A stretch of 64,000 nucleotides of DNA from Prescottella equi. GTDB taxonomy: Bacteria > Actinomycetota > Actinomycetes > Mycobacteriales > Mycobacteriaceae. The stretch spans positions 1 through 64,000 of the forward strand of contig NZ_LWTX01000008.1 in NCBI RefSeq assembly GCF_002094305.1. Direction: 5' to 3'. Below the pieces are notes generated by a model. The model had not been told where the DNA came from and did no database searches. It was given only the letters and a program-made list of their open reading frames with translations. Position 1 is the stretch's first letter; every line of letters starts with the position of its first letter. The translations under genes and the position numbers were made by a program. Shown piece after piece: positions 32,527 to 41,625 of the stretch.

Positions 32527-32867
32527 CCGCACCGCTCGACGGCGTCTTCCACGCGCTGTCGGATCCGAGTCGGCGCGGGATGGTCGAGCGGCTCGGCCGC
32601 GGACCCGCCTCGGTCAGCGAGCTCGCGGCCCCGCTCGACATGTCACTGCCCGCCGTCGTCCAGCATCTCCGGGTCCTGGAGGCGAGTGGACTGGTGCGAT
32701 CCGAGAAGGTCGGCCGCACCCGGACCTGCCATCTGGTGCCGGATGCACTGGACGGGGCCGGGCAGTGGATTGCTCAGCGGCGCACGCTGACCGAGCGCCG
32801 CCTCGACCGACTCGGCGAGTTCCTCGCCGAGGCCGATGAAGCATCCGCACCCGAGGAGTCGTCATGA
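32514..32867 (+). CDS. ArsR-family winged-helix repressor
   Basis: A 117-residue DNA-binding protein (VLKYSAPLDGVFHALSDPSR). The winged helix runs from about 9 to 85; the recognition helix is near SLPAVVQHLRVLEASGLV. No metal-binding cysteine pair is seen, as usual for the ArsR branch paired with AHSA1/SRPBCC proteins. The GTG at 32514 lies at the predicted transcription start inside a palindromic operator, so it probably represses itself and its partner. Its stop overlaps the next start (ATGA). Confidence 0.88.
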   Translation: MLKYSAPLDGVFHALSDPSRRGMVERLGRGPASVSELAAPLDMSLPAVVQHLRVLEASGLVRSEKVGRTRTCHLVPDALDGAGQWIAQRRTLTERRLDRLGEFLAEADEASAPEESS

Positions 32868-33337
32868 GCACCCGATCGGTCACCCACTCCACATTCGTCG
32901 TCGAACGCGTCTACGACGCCGACCCCGCCCGCGTGTTCCACGCGTTCGCGGACCCCGAGGCCAAGTCCCGCTGGTTCACTCACCCGGACGACTGGGTGTC
33001 GGACGCGGGCACCATGGACTTCCGCGTCGGCGGCCGCGAGACGGTCAGCGGCGGCCCGAAAGGTGGTCCCGTCCATTCGTTCTCGTCGATCTACCAGGAC
33101 ATCGTCCTTGACGAGCGGATCGTCTACACGTACGACATGCACATGGACGACATTCGCACGTCCGTGTCGCTGGCGACGATCGAGCTCTTTCCGTCGGGCG
33201 CCGGTACCCGCCTGGTGATGACCGAGCAGGGCGCCTTCCTCGACGGCTACGACGACGCCGGTTCCCGCGAGGAGGGCACGAAGCTGCTGCTGGACGCCCT
33301 GGGCGCGGCACTCGCATCGGAGCCTGCCGGCGCCTGA
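32864..33337 (+). CDS. SRPBCC/AHSA1-domain protein
   Basis: A 157-residue single-domain START-like protein with the AHSA1 pattern ERVYDADPARVFHAFADPEA near the N-terminus, KSRWFTHP, and LVMTEQGAFLDGYDD near the C-terminus. Such proteins bind hydrophobic ligands; the ligand is unknown. It is translationally coupled to the ArsR gene by a 4-base overlap and so is its likely target. Convergent with cysQ. Confidence 0.88.
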   Translation: MSTRSVTHSTFVVERVYDADPARVFHAFADPEAKSRWFTHPDDWVSDAGTMDFRVGGRETVSGGPKGGPVHSFSSIYQDIVLDERIVYTYDMHMDDIRTSVSLATIELFPSGAGTRLVMTEQGAFLDGYDDAGSREEGTKLLLDALGAALASEPAGA

Positions 33338-33342
33338 CGTGC

Positions 33343-34458
33343 CTACGGGTGGGGCTCGATGATCGCCGTGATCGCCTCGATCTCGGCACTCGGGATGGAG
33401 AAATGCTCGGTGATCGCGACGGTCAGGAGGTCCCGACCGGTGTTCATGTCGAGCAGGAACCGAGCGACGACGTCGGTGCCCCACTCACGGAACTCGACGT
33501 CGCGGACGGCGCTGATCGGCCGATACTGCCCGCCGGTCTCGAGCATCGACCGGATCTCGTCACCGGACTCTCCTGTGCGCCGGCCGTTCTCGTAACGGTG
33601 GCAGTGCCTGGCGAGACGCACCTTGCTGGTGTCGTGGGTGACGAGAGAGTCGATGTACTCGCGGGCCATCGCGACCCGAGGACTGTCGGTCGGACCGCCG
33701 GTCTCCTCCGCAATGCCGGCGAGCAACGGCACCGCTAGGTCGCGTCGACAGATCAGCAGATCCGGTAGGTACGGATGAGGCTCGTTGTAGCGCAACGGAG
33801 TTCCGTCGATACGGGAGCAGTGCAGTCCCGCGGCGAGGGCGACGCCCACCGGTGCCGCCGAATCCCACTCCCACTGGCCGCCGGCATGCACGTACGCATC
33901 CGCGTCTCCCCGCAGGACGGCCATCGCCTTGGCGCCGGCCGAGCCCATCGGCTCGACCGTGCCGCCGACGCGTCGTGCGAGGGCGTCGACGAAGGCGGGC
34001 GGTCTGCTGTCGCTCACCAGGATCCGGGGATTGATCCGGTCGGACGGTACGGCCCGCGCGGTTCCGCTGACGTACACCTCGCCCCGCGCGGGCTGCGCCA
34101 CTGCGGCCGCGGTGATGCCCGCCCCGCGCTCCCACAACGCGACGTGAACAGCCCAGTCGGATCGTCCGACCAGACCGTACTCGCGGGAACCGTCGAGCGG
34201 GTCGATGATCCAGACCCGCTCGTTGTCGAGGCGGGCAGCATCGTCTGCAGACTCCTCCGACAGCACCGAGTCGGACGGACGTTCGGCGGCCAGCCCGTCC
34301 AGCAGCAGGACGTTGGCAGCCTTGTCGCCCCGTCGGCCCAGCTCCTTCGCGGCAGCCTTGTCGAGCGGGGTCTCCCCCAAGTCCCGGACGCGCAGGTCCA
34401 GCAGGAGTTTGCCCGCCCGTTCGGCGAGGTCGGCTGCGAGTTCGACGTCGGTGCTCAC
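33343..34458 (-). CDS. cysQ: CysQ-type 3'(2'),5'-bisphosphate nucleotidase with C-terminal SnoaL-like domain
   Basis: Hydrolyses PAP (or PAPS) to AMP (or APS), removing the by-product of sulfotransferases and of PAPS reduction. The inositol-monophosphatase fold occupies residues 1-255: LSEESADD (metal-binding Glu), [10 protein letters not shown] (metal-binding motif) and [18 protein letters not shown] further 116 residues (about 256-371) follow in the same frame and resemble SnoaL/NTF2-like domains ([19 protein letters not shown] to the end); typical CysQ proteins end near residue 255-270. The GTG at 34458 overlaps the cysNC stop (GTGA). No internal start separates the parts, so it appears to be a fusion. 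Confidence 0.9.
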   Translation of the reverse strand: MSTDVELAADLAERAGKLLLDLRVRDLGETPLDKAAAKELGRRGDKAANVLLLDGLAAERPSDSVLSEESADDAARLDNERVWIIDPLDGSREYGLVGRSDWAVHVALWERGAGITAAAVAQPARGEVYVSGTARAVPSDRINPRILVSDSRPPAFVDALARRVGGTVEPMGSAGAKAMAVLRGDADAYVHAGGQWEWDSAAPVGVALAAGLHCSRIDGTPLRYNEPHPYLPDLLICRRDLAVPLLAGIAEETGGPTDSPRVAMAREYIDSLVTHDTSKVRLARHCHRYENGRRTGESGDEIRSMLETGGQYRPISAVRDVEFREWGTDVVARFLLDMNTGRDLLTVAITEHFSIPSAEIEAITAIIEPHP

Positions 34459-36308
34459 AGGTTCAGATACTCCATGATCTTCGCGGCCTGTGCGACCGGG
34501 TCGCCGTCCTCGGGCCGCAGCACCAGTTCGGCGCGTTCGGGGGCTTCGTACGGGTCGTCGACGCCGGTGAATCCGGTGATCTCCCCCGCACGGGCCCTGG
34601 CGTACATCCCCTTGGGGTCGCGCGCCTCGCACTGTTCGATCGGGGTGTCGACGAACACCTCGACGAACGGCAGCCCGGCCTCCTCGTGCAGTCGGCGGAC
34701 CCGGTCGCGATCCGCGGCGTAGGGGCTGATGAGCGAGGCCACAGCGACCATGCCGGCGTCGGCGAGCAGCTGCGCGACGGCCCCGACGCGCCGGACGTTC
34801 TCCGCCCGGTCCTCGGCGCTGAACCCGAGGTCGGCGTTGAGTCCGTGTCGCAGGTTGTCGCCGTCGAGCCGGTACGCGGGAATCCCGGCGGCGACGAGTC
34901 GCCGTTCGAGTTCCACCGCGACCGTGGACTTCCCGGACGCCGACAGACCCGTGAGCCACACCGTCGACCCGCGGGTCGCGCGCTCGTCGCGGGACACGGC
35001 GGCCGAGTGCCACACCACCTTCGATTCCTTGAGGGTCGGCCCGGTGATCATGCCCGCGGCGACGGTGTTGCCGGTCGTGTCGTCGACGAGGATGAAACTG
35101 CCGGTCACCCGGTTGCGTCGGTACGGGTCGAACAGCAGCGGCTGCTGCGTGCGCAGCTGCACGCGTCCGATCTCGTTGAGCGCGAGCGACCGTGCCGTTT
35201 CGTCCCGGTGCAGCGTGTTGACGTCGAGCCGGTAGTCGAGCCGCACCACCTGCGCCTTCGTCGCGCGGGTGGTGTGCAGGACGGTGTACCGCGCGTCGGG
35301 GCTCAGCGACGCCTGCTCGGTGAGCCAGCAGATCATCGCGTCGATCTCCTGGCCCACGAGCGGTCGATTGTTCGGCCTGCACAGGGTGTCGCCGCGGCTG
35401 ACGTCGAGGTCGTCGGCCAGCTGTACGCACACCGCGGACGGTGCGAAGGCCTCCTTGACCTCCTCCCCGCCGGGCCCCCAGATCGCGGAGATCGTCGAGG
35501 TGAAGCCCGACGGCAGCGCGACCACCTCGTCGCCCGGCTTGAAGACGCCGCTGGCGACGGTGCCCGCATAGCCGCGGAAGTCGTGCAGGTCGGCGTCCGT
35601 CTGCCGCTGCGGCCGGATCACGTACTGGACGGGCAGGCGCGCATCGATGAGGTTGCGGTCGGACGCGATGTGCACGTCCTCGAGGTGGTGCAGCAGCGAC
35701 GAGCCCTCGTACCACGGCATGTTCTCGGTGCGGGTGACGATGTTGTCGCCCTTGAGTGCCGACACCGGGATGAACGTCAGGTCGTGGACGTCGAGTTTGG
35801 TCGCGAACTGTCCGAACTCGTCCTTGATCTCTTCGAACCGCTCCTGCGACCAGTCCACGAGATCCATCTTGTTCACGCACAGCACCAGGTGCGGGATCCC
35901 CAGCAGCGTCGACAGGAACGCGTGCCGGCGGGTCTGCTCGAGCACCCCCTTGCGGGCGTCGACGAGGATCAGCGCGAGGTCCGCGGTCGACGCTCCGGTG
36001 ACCATGTTGCGGGTGTACTGCTCGTGCCCGGGGGTGTCGGCGATGATGAATTTGCGCTGCGGCGTCGCGAAGTAGCGGTGTGCGACGTCGATGGTGATGC
36101 CCTGCTCGCGCTCGGCGCGCAATCCGTCGGTGAGCAGCGCCAGGTCGGTGTACTCGGTGCCGCGCTCGCGACTGCTGCGTTCGACCGCCTCGAGCTGGTC
36201 CTCGAAGATCGACTTCGAGTCGTACAGCAGGCGTCCGATCAGCGTGGACTTGCCGTCGTCGACACTGCCCGCGGTGGCGACGCGGAGGAGTTGCTGGGTG
36301 TGGGCCAT
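34455..36308 (-). CDS. cysNC: Bifunctional sulfate adenylyltransferase subunit 1 / adenylylsulfate kinase
   Basis: Makes APS together with CysD and then phosphorylates it to PAPS. Residues 1 to about 430 are the EF-Tu-like GTPase (GSVDDGKST at 14-22, [12 protein letters not shown]). Residues 449-617 are the APS kinase with P-loop GLSASGKST (453-461), [11 protein letters not shown] and the [12 protein letters not shown] segment. Overlaps cysD (TGATG) upstream and cysQ (GTGA) downstream. The same fusion exists in mycobacteria (Rv1286). Confidence 0.97.
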   Translation of the reverse strand: MAHTQQLLRVATAGSVDDGKSTLIGRLLYDSKSIFEDQLEAVERSSRERGTEYTDLALLTDGLRAEREQGITIDVAHRYFATPQRKFIIADTPGHEQYTRNMVTGASTADLALILVDARKGVLEQTRRHAFLSTLLGIPHLVLCVNKMDLVDWSQERFEEIKDEFGQFATKLDVHDLTFIPVSALKGDNIVTRTENMPWYEGSSLLHHLEDVHIASDRNLIDARLPVQYVIRPQRQTDADLHDFRGYAGTVASGVFKPGDEVVALPSGFTSTISAIWGPGGEEVKEAFAPSAVCVQLADDLDVSRGDTLCRPNNRPLVGQEIDAMICWLTEQASLSPDARYTVLHTTRATKAQVVRLDYRLDVNTLHRDETARSLALNEIGRVQLRTQQPLLFDPYRRNRVTGSFILVDDTTGNTVAAGMITGPTLKESKVVWHSAAVSRDERATRGSTVWLTGLSASGKSTVAVELERRLVAAGIPAYRLDGDNLRHGLNADLGFSAEDRAENVRRVGAVAQLLADAGMVAVASLISPYAADRDRVRRLHEEAGLPFVEVFVDTPIEQCEARDPKGMYARARAGEITGFTGVDDPYEAPERAELVLRPEDGDPVAQAAKIMEYLNL

Positions 36309-37234
36309 CAGAAGTACCCCTCCTTCTTGCGGTCTTCCATGCCGGCCTCGGAGATCCGGTCGTCGGCGCGGGTGGCGCCGCGTTCGGTGATGCGGCTGGC
36401 CGCGACCTCGGTGACGACCTCGGCGGCGGTGGCGGCCGACGATTCGACGCAGCCGGTGCAGGTCGCGTCGCCGACGGTGCGGAAACGTACGAGCTCGTCG
36501 CGTGACTCCTCGCCGGGCAGCAGTGTCAGGAACCGGGTGTGCGCCAACAGCATTGCGTCCCGTTCGACGACCGGGCGGCGGTGCGCGTAGTAGATCGACG
36601 GCAGCTCGATCTCCTCCTCGAGTATGTACTGCCAGATGTCGAGTTCGGTCCAGTTCGACAGCGGGAACACCCGGATGTGCTCACCGCGCCGGTGCCGCCC
36701 GTTGTAGAGGTTCCACAGTTCGGGCCGCTGCGCCTTGGGATCCCACTGTCCGAACTCGTCGCGGAAGCTGAAGACACGCTCCTTGGCTCGGGCCTTCTCC
36801 TCGTCGCGGCGGGCGCCGCCGAACACGGCGTCGAACTTGTTCTCCCGGATGCCGCGCAGCAGTGAGTGCGTCTGCAGGCGGTTGCGGCTGGCCCGCGGCC
36901 CGGTCTCGTCGACCACCCGTCCGGCCGCGATGTCGTCCTCGACGCTCGCGACCACCAGGCGCAGGCCGAGCCGCTCGACGGTCCGGTCGCGGAACTCGAT
37001 GACCTCGTCGAAGTTGTGGCCGGTGTCGACGTGCATCACCGGGAACGGCAGCGGCGCCGGCCAGAACGCCTTGGCGGCGACGTGCAGCATCACCACGGAG
37101 TCCTTGCCGCCGGAGAACAGCAGGACGGGCCGTTCGAAGGTCGCGGCGACCTCACGGAAGATGTGGACCGCCTCGGCCTCGAGCGCCTGCAGGTGCGACA
37201 GCTCGTAGGTGGACGGGGATGCCAGGGGTGTCAC
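36308..37234 (-). CDS. cysD: Sulfate adenylyltransferase subunit 2
   Basis: ATP-sulfurylase catalytic subunit activating sulfate to APS. The 308 residues have the PP-loop [13 protein letters not shown] (about 38-50), [16 protein letters not shown] and [16 protein letters not shown]. The GTG at 37234 has a GAGGAG ribosome site. Its promoter (37304-37332) begins just after the IclR gene, and a 16-bp palindrome lies between promoter and start. First gene of cysD-cysNC-cysQ. Confidence 0.97.
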   Translation of the reverse strand: MTPLASPSTYELSHLQALEAEAVHIFREVAATFERPVLLFSGGKDSVVMLHVAAKAFWPAPLPFPVMHVDTGHNFDEVIEFRDRTVERLGLRLVVASVEDDIAAGRVVDETGPRASRNRLQTHSLLRGIRENKFDAVFGGARRDEEKARAKERVFSFRDEFGQWDPKAQRPELWNLYNGRHRRGEHIRVFPLSNWTELDIWQYILEEEIELPSIYYAHRRPVVERDAMLLAHTRFLTLLPGEESRDELVRFRTVGDATCTGCVESSAATAAEVVTEVAASRITERGATRADDRISEAGMEDRKKEGYF

Positions 37235-37258
37235 GCGCGGCTCCTCGACGAGTTCACT

Positions 37259-37274
37259 GGTACATATTTGTACC
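37259..37274. promoter_or_regulatory. 16-bp palindromic operator in the cysD leader
   Basis: GGTACATATTTGTACC, inverted repeat GGTACA with a 4-base centre. It lies 25 bp before the cysD start and about 23-38 bases downstream of the predicted transcription start. An identical 16-mer occurs at 38347-38362. Confidence 0.8.
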
Positions 37275-37303
37275 GGGTCGGTTCGAAAACTGACTTCGAG
37301 CCG

Positions 37304-37332
37304 AGAATAGAACCTGTTCCACCCGCGGTCAA
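37304..37332 (-). promoter_or_regulatory. Promoter of cysD-cysNC-cysQ
   Basis: Minus strand: -35 TTGACC (37327-37332), 17-bp spacer, -10 TATTCT (37304-37309). The spacer ends in GGAACAGGTTC, containing a GAAC-AG-GTTC dyad beside the -10. The layout closely matches the promoter at 38290-38319. Confidence 0.75.
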
Positions 37333-37354
37333 TGGCTCGCCTGCTGCGACCAGG

Positions 37355-38290
37355 TCAGGAGCAGCGCACGGGACGCCGTCCGCCGACCTCCGCCGTCACC
37401 GCGTCCGCCGCGGCGACGAGTGCCGCACCGCGCCGGGCGATCTCGGCTCCGGTGATCGGTCCGCCCACGTCGAGCGTGAGGACCAGCGACTGGTGCCCGT
37501 CGGCGTCGTACACGGGCGCCGCGATCAGACTCACCGGGTAGTCGATGTCGGGCTCGGTTTCGCTGTGCAGGTAGACGCGCTCGCCGAGACTCGACACCAT
37601 CTCGCCGATGAGCTCGCGCAGCTCGGTCGGCAGGTCCCGGCCCGCGACGCCGGCCATGAGCGAGAACAGCTTGCGTCCGACGGGGGTCAAGCGTTCGACG
37701 AGGTATCCGACCTCACGGCAGTCGTCGACGACTCGCCCGAGCAGTTCCCGATCGAGGACCACCGGCAGTGCGGGATCGCGCCGCAGCCACGCCTCGAGGT
37801 CGTCGTCGCTGTCCCAGATCACGTACATGAGACCCACCGGCGGGGCGAACGGATACGCCTGACCGACGCGGGCAGCCGTACGTCCCAGCGCCATTCCGGC
37901 CGGCGTGACGGTCTCGAGGATCATCACCTGGTCGCCGACCACCGCCGACGCCGTGCACACCGCACCGAACTCGGCGGCAACCCCGTCGAGCTGCGCCCGC
38001 GCGATCGTCCCGACGGCGAAGCCGCGCTGCGCCGCGCGCCCGGCGGCGATCAGCGCCGGCCCGAGCCCGTACGTCTTGGAGACCGGGTCTCGGGTGAGGT
38101 AGCCGGCGACGACCAACTCGGAGAGGATTCCCAGGCACGTGGGCTTGCTGATGGAGAGCGCACGCGCCAGTTCGGACAAACCGAAGCGCTGTTCTTCGCG
38201 GGCGACCAGGAAGTCGAGGATCTGGACCACCCGCTCCGTCGGCGGGGACCGACGCCCACTGGACTCGGACTCGGCGATGCCTGAGGTCAT
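37355..38290 (-). CDS. IclR-family transcriptional regulator
   Basis: A 311-residue regulator. The N-terminal winged helix spans about 20-80 (FGLSELARALSISKPTCLGI is the helix-turn-helix) and the C-terminal effector domain about 95-300. The ATG at 38290 has AAGGAG upstream. It lies between the cysD operon (same strand, downstream) and the divergent DUF1214-SDR-sulfotransferase operon. The intergenic region holds ACGTTCTA repeats (38309-38316 and 38332-38339) and the 16-bp palindrome. It is the obvious candidate to control both neighbours; the ligand is unknown. Confidence 0.9.
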   Translation of the reverse strand: MTSGIAESESSGRRSPPTERVVQILDFLVAREEQRFGLSELARALSISKPTCLGILSELVVAGYLTRDPVSKTYGLGPALIAAGRAAQRGFAVGTIARAQLDGVAAEFGAVCTASAVVGDQVMILETVTPAGMALGRTAARVGQAYPFAPPVGLMYVIWDSDDDLEAWLRRDPALPVVLDRELLGRVVDDCREVGYLVERLTPVGRKLFSLMAGVAGRDLPTELRELIGEMVSSLGERVYLHSETEPDIDYPVSLIAAPVYDADGHQSLVLTLDVGGPITGAEIARRGAALVAAADAVTAEVGGRRPVRCS

Positions 38291-38319
38291 TGACCACTCC
38301 TTGAAACACGTTCTATCGT
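38290..38319 (+). promoter_or_regulatory. Promoter of the DUF1214-SDR-sulfotransferase operon
   Basis: -35 TTGACC (38290-38295), 18-bp spacer, -10 TATCGT (38314-38319). GAAACACGTTCTAT overlaps the -10, paralleling GGAACAGGTTCTAT at cysD. The -35 begins on the last base of the divergent IclR start codon, so binding here could affect both directions. Confidence 0.6.
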
Positions 38320-38346
38320 CTGACTCATCGCACGTTCTACCACCCA

Positions 38347-38362
38347 GGTACATATTTGTACC
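38347..38362. promoter_or_regulatory. 16-bp palindromic operator, second copy
   Basis: GGTACATATTTGTACC, identical to 37259-37274. It sits 30 bp past the GAAACACGTTCTAT element and 21 bp before the DUF1214-like start; the corresponding distance at cysD is 32 bp. It could act as a downstream roadblock site and also lies upstream of the IclR gene. Confidence 0.8.
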
Positions 38363-38383
38363 ACTGGATCGAAGGAGCAAGGT

Positions 38384-39550
38384 GTGCTGACGGATCCACT
38401 GGCCGAGGCCATCGCCGAGGCCGAGAAGCTGGTCGAGAACGCCCCCCACATCCGGTCCGAACAGGATCTGCTCGAGGGCATGCAGTACCTCGCCGGCGGA
38501 ATCCTCGCGACCGTGCATGCGGCATGGGCCACCGAGAAGACCCATCCGAGCTTCATCCAGGGCACCGGCCCGTTCACGAAGATGGGGCTGGACAACCCCG
38601 ACACTCTGTACTTCGGCGCCCGCATCAACGACGACGCCGAGTACATCGTCACCGGCACCCGCGGCACCACCGCGGACCTGAGCTTCCAGGTCCTCAGCGG
38701 CAACTACACCAACGCGAACGTCCCGGGCAGCGAGATCGCCTTCGACGACCGGGAACTGCACATCGAGGACGACGGCACGTTCGTCGCCACGTTCGGTCCC
38801 GGCCCCGCCGACGGCCGCCGCAACCACTTCACGCTGGCGCCGGGCTCGAGCCAGCTGGTGGTGCGCGAGGTCTACAGCGACTGGAGCCAGCAGCGCGGGA
38901 CCATCCGCATCGAGCGCGCCGACCGGATCGGCGTCCCGGTGCCGCCGCTCACGCGCGAGGAGACGGAGAAGCGTTTCGCTCGCGCCGGTAAGGCGCTGGT
39001 CAGTCGCGTGAAGACGTGGCTGCAGTTCCCGCAGTGGTTCTACGACAACCTGCCGGTCAACACCATGACCGCGCCGCGGCTCACTCCGGGCGGACTGGCG
39101 ACGCAGTACTCGTCGGTGGGCCATTACGACCTCGCGGACGACGAGGCGATGATCATCACCGTCCCGAAATCGGATGCCCCGTACCAGGGCTTCCAGCTGG
39201 GTAGCCTCTGGTACATCTCGCTCGACTACATCAGCCACCAGACGTCACTGAACAATGCTCAGGCACAGGTGGATCCGGACGGCATGATCCGGATGGTCCT
39301 CAGCGAGCGGAACCCGGGCGTGACCAACTGGCTGGAGGCTCTCGGTCACCCACGTGGTTACCTGCAGTTCCGGTGGCAGCGAACGTCCCGGGAGTTCACG
39401 GCCGAGGACGGACCGACCGTCGAGGTCGTCAAGTTCGACGAGGTCTCCGCGAAACTGCCTTTCCACGAACACAACAAGATCACGCCGGAGGATTTCGCCG
39501 CCCGCATCGCGGAGCGGCAGGCCGCCGTCGCCAACCGGATGCTGGGATAA
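38384..39550 (+). CDS. DUF1214-like protein
   Basis: A 388-residue soluble protein without signal peptide or membrane helix. DNPDTLYFGARI (about residues 69-80) and the second-half segment PYQGFQLGSLWYISLDYIS resemble DUF1254/DUF1214-type proteins, whose function is unknown. The GTG at 38384 has an ideal ribosome site (AAGGAG, 38372-38377). It is the first gene of an operon with an SDR (3-bp gap) and a sulfotransferase, so it probably acts on the same substrate; this is inferred from position only. Confidence 0.75.
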   Translation: MLTDPLAEAIAEAEKLVENAPHIRSEQDLLEGMQYLAGGILATVHAAWATEKTHPSFIQGTGPFTKMGLDNPDTLYFGARINDDAEYIVTGTRGTTADLSFQVLSGNYTNANVPGSEIAFDDRELHIEDDGTFVATFGPGPADGRRNHFTLAPGSSQLVVREVYSDWSQQRGTIRIERADRIGVPVPPLTREETEKRFARAGKALVSRVKTWLQFPQWFYDNLPVNTMTAPRLTPGGLATQYSSVGHYDLADDEAMIITVPKSDAPYQGFQLGSLWYISLDYISHQTSLNNAQAQVDPDGMIRMVLSERNPGVTNWLEALGHPRGYLQFRWQRTSREFTAEDGPTVEVVKFDEVSAKLPFHEHNKITPEDFAARIAERQAAVANRMLG

Positions 39551-39553
39551 GAC

Positions 39554-40336
39554 ATGACAAATCTGCTCCAGGACAAGGTAATCGTCATCTCGGGCGTCGG
39601 GCCGGCGCTCGGTCGCACGCTCGCGCTGCGCTGCGCCGAGGCCGGCGCCGATCTGGTGCTCGCCGCACGCACCCAGTCGCGTCTGGACGAGGTGGCCAAA
39701 GAGGTGACCGACCTGGGACGCCGCGCGGTGACCGTCTCGACCGACATCACCGACGACGCCTCGGCCGCCCACCTGCTGTCCGCCACCACCGACGCGTTCG
39801 GCCGGGTCGACGGCCTGATCAACAACGCGTTCTCCGTGCCGTCGATGAAGCCGTTCGGCAGCACCGACTTCCAGCACATCCGCGACGCGATCGAGCTGAC
39901 CGTGCTCGGCGCGCTGCGCCTGACCCAGCTGTTCACGCCGGCCCTCGCCGAGTCCCAGGGCGCGGTCGTGAACGTGAACTCGATGGTGCTGCGGCACTCG
40001 CAGGAGCGCTACGGCAGCTACAAACTCGCCAAGTCGGCGCTGCTGGCGATGTCGCAGTCGCTGGCCACCGAACTCGGTCCGCAGGGCATCCGCGTCAACT
40101 CCGTCGCCCCCGGCTACATCTGGGGCGACACCTTGAAGAAGTACTTCGAGCACCAGGCCGAGAAGTTCGGCATCACCGTCGACCAGATCTACGAGCACAC
40201 CGCGGCCAACAGCGACCTCAAGCGCCTGCCGACCACCGACGAGGTCGCGAACGCGGTGATCTTCCTGGCCTCACCGATGGCCAGCGCCATCACCGGCCAG
40301 TGTCTCGACGTCAACTGCGGCGAGTTCCACCACTAG
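39554..40336 (+). CDS. Short-chain dehydrogenase/reductase
   Basis: A 260-residue Rossmann-fold oxidoreductase. The cofactor loop reads SGVGPALGR (about 14-22), with Ala replacing the second Gly of the common TGxxxGxG pattern. The NNA motif (INNAF) and the catalytic Ser-Tyr-Lys (VNSMVL and YGSYKLAK) are present. Its product or substrate is presumably the alcohol handled by the sulfotransferase 23 bp downstream. Substrate cannot be read from sequence. Confidence 0.9.
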   Translation: MTNLLQDKVIVISGVGPALGRTLALRCAEAGADLVLAARTQSRLDEVAKEVTDLGRRAVTVSTDITDDASAAHLLSATTDAFGRVDGLINNAFSVPSMKPFGSTDFQHIRDAIELTVLGALRLTQLFTPALAESQGAVVNVNSMVLRHSQERYGSYKLAKSALLAMSQSLATELGPQGIRVNSVAPGYIWGDTLKKYFEHQAEKFGITVDQIYEHTAANSDLKRLPTTDEVANAVIFLASPMASAITGQCLDVNCGEFHH

Positions 40337-40359
40337 AGCTCGGCCCCTGAAGGAGCATT

Positions 40360-41508
40360 ATGACTGAACGCACTTCCGTCGGCACCGTCGAGGACCTGCA
40401 CGCATCCGCTACCCGGATGACCGGACTCGACGACTTCGGTACCGACGACTACACCGAGGCGCTCGGAGTCCTGCTCGACTCGTACGCACGAGACGAGGAC
40501 CTGACGCCGTTCGGCAGCAAGATCTCTCGCGTCTTCCTGCGCGGCGCACTCGTTGCCCGCCTGCTCAGCGAGGCCGCGTGGAAACAGTTCCCCGAGCACG
40601 CCGACGTGCCGATCGAACGACCGATCTTCGTCACCGGCCTGCCGCGCACCGGCACCACGGCGCTGCACCGCCTGCTCACCGTGGACCCGGGACACCAGGG
40701 GCTGGAGATGTGGCTGACGGAGATGCCGCAGCCACGCCCGCCGCGGGACACCTGGGAATCCAACCCGGTGTTCCAGGCGATCGAGCAGCAGTTCGGCCAG
40801 CATCACATCGACCACCCCGAGTTCATGGGTGTGCACTACATGTCGGCGGGCGAGGTCGAGGAGTGCTGGCAGCTGCTGCGTCAGACCTTCAAGTCGGTGT
40901 CGTACGAGTGCCTGGCGAACCTGCCGACCTATTCGACGTGGCTCGAGGGGCAGGACTGGACCAACGCGTACGCGCGGCACAAGAAAAACCTGCAGCTGAT
41001 CGGGCTGCCGGATCAGGATCGGCGGTGGGTGCTGAAGAACCCGAGCCATCTGTTCGCGCTCGACGAACTGATGGCGGTCTATCCGGACGCCCTGGTGATC
41101 CAGACCCATCGCCCGCCGCGGACCATCGTGCCTTCGGTGTGCAGCCTGGCCGAGCAGGCCACCGAGGGCTGGTCGAACAAGTTCCGTGGCGAGGTGATCG
41201 GCCGCAGCCAGCTCGACCTGTGGGCCCGCGGGCTCGAGGACTTCACCGCCGCGCGCGGGAAGTACGACCCGGCCCAGTTCGTCGACGTCGACTACAACGA
41301 CTTCGTCGGCGATCCACTCGGGACCGTCGAGAAGGTCTACTCGCACTTCTCGATCCCCATGACCGAGCAGGCGCGCCGGGCGATGGAGGACATGCATGCC
41401 GAGAGCCGCTCGGGCAGCCGGAAGCCGGCGCACAAGTACACGCTCGAGGAGTACGGACTGACAGCCGAGGAAGTCGACGAGCGGTTCGGCGACTACTCCG
41501 GCGGCTGA
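40360..41508 (+). CDS. PAPS-dependent sulfotransferase
   Basis: Transfers sulfate from PAPS to a hydroxyl group. The 382 residues include the 5'-phosphosulfate-binding loop GLPRTGTTALHRLL (93-106) of the Sulfotransfer_3 group and a 3'-phosphate-binding region around KNPSHLFALDELM and QTHRPPRTIVPSVCSL. A GAAGGAG ribosome site precedes the ATG. No signal peptide, so it acts in the cytoplasm. It is third in the operon after the DUF1214-like and SDR genes. The adjacent cysD-cysNC-cysQ genes supply PAPS and remove PAP. Confidence 0.92.
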   Translation: MTERTSVGTVEDLHASATRMTGLDDFGTDDYTEALGVLLDSYARDEDLTPFGSKISRVFLRGALVARLLSEAAWKQFPEHADVPIERPIFVTGLPRTGTTALHRLLTVDPGHQGLEMWLTEMPQPRPPRDTWESNPVFQAIEQQFGQHHIDHPEFMGVHYMSAGEVEECWQLLRQTFKSVSYECLANLPTYSTWLEGQDWTNAYARHKKNLQLIGLPDQDRRWVLKNPSHLFALDELMAVYPDALVIQTHRPPRTIVPSVCSLAEQATEGWSNKFRGEVIGRSQLDLWARGLEDFTAARGKYDPAQFVDVDYNDFVGDPLGTVEKVYSHFSIPMTEQARRAMEDMHAESRSGSRKPAHKYTLEEYGLTAEEVDERFGDYSGG

Positions 41509-41625
41509 ACCGAGAAAGAGTCTCACCCACCGAGACCGATGTGTGACCGACGCCACATTCAGGGCTAGTTTTCCTTTCAAGGGGACTGCAACGGCGCAGC
41601 CCCCTGTCAGAGAGGCCCGATCCGA

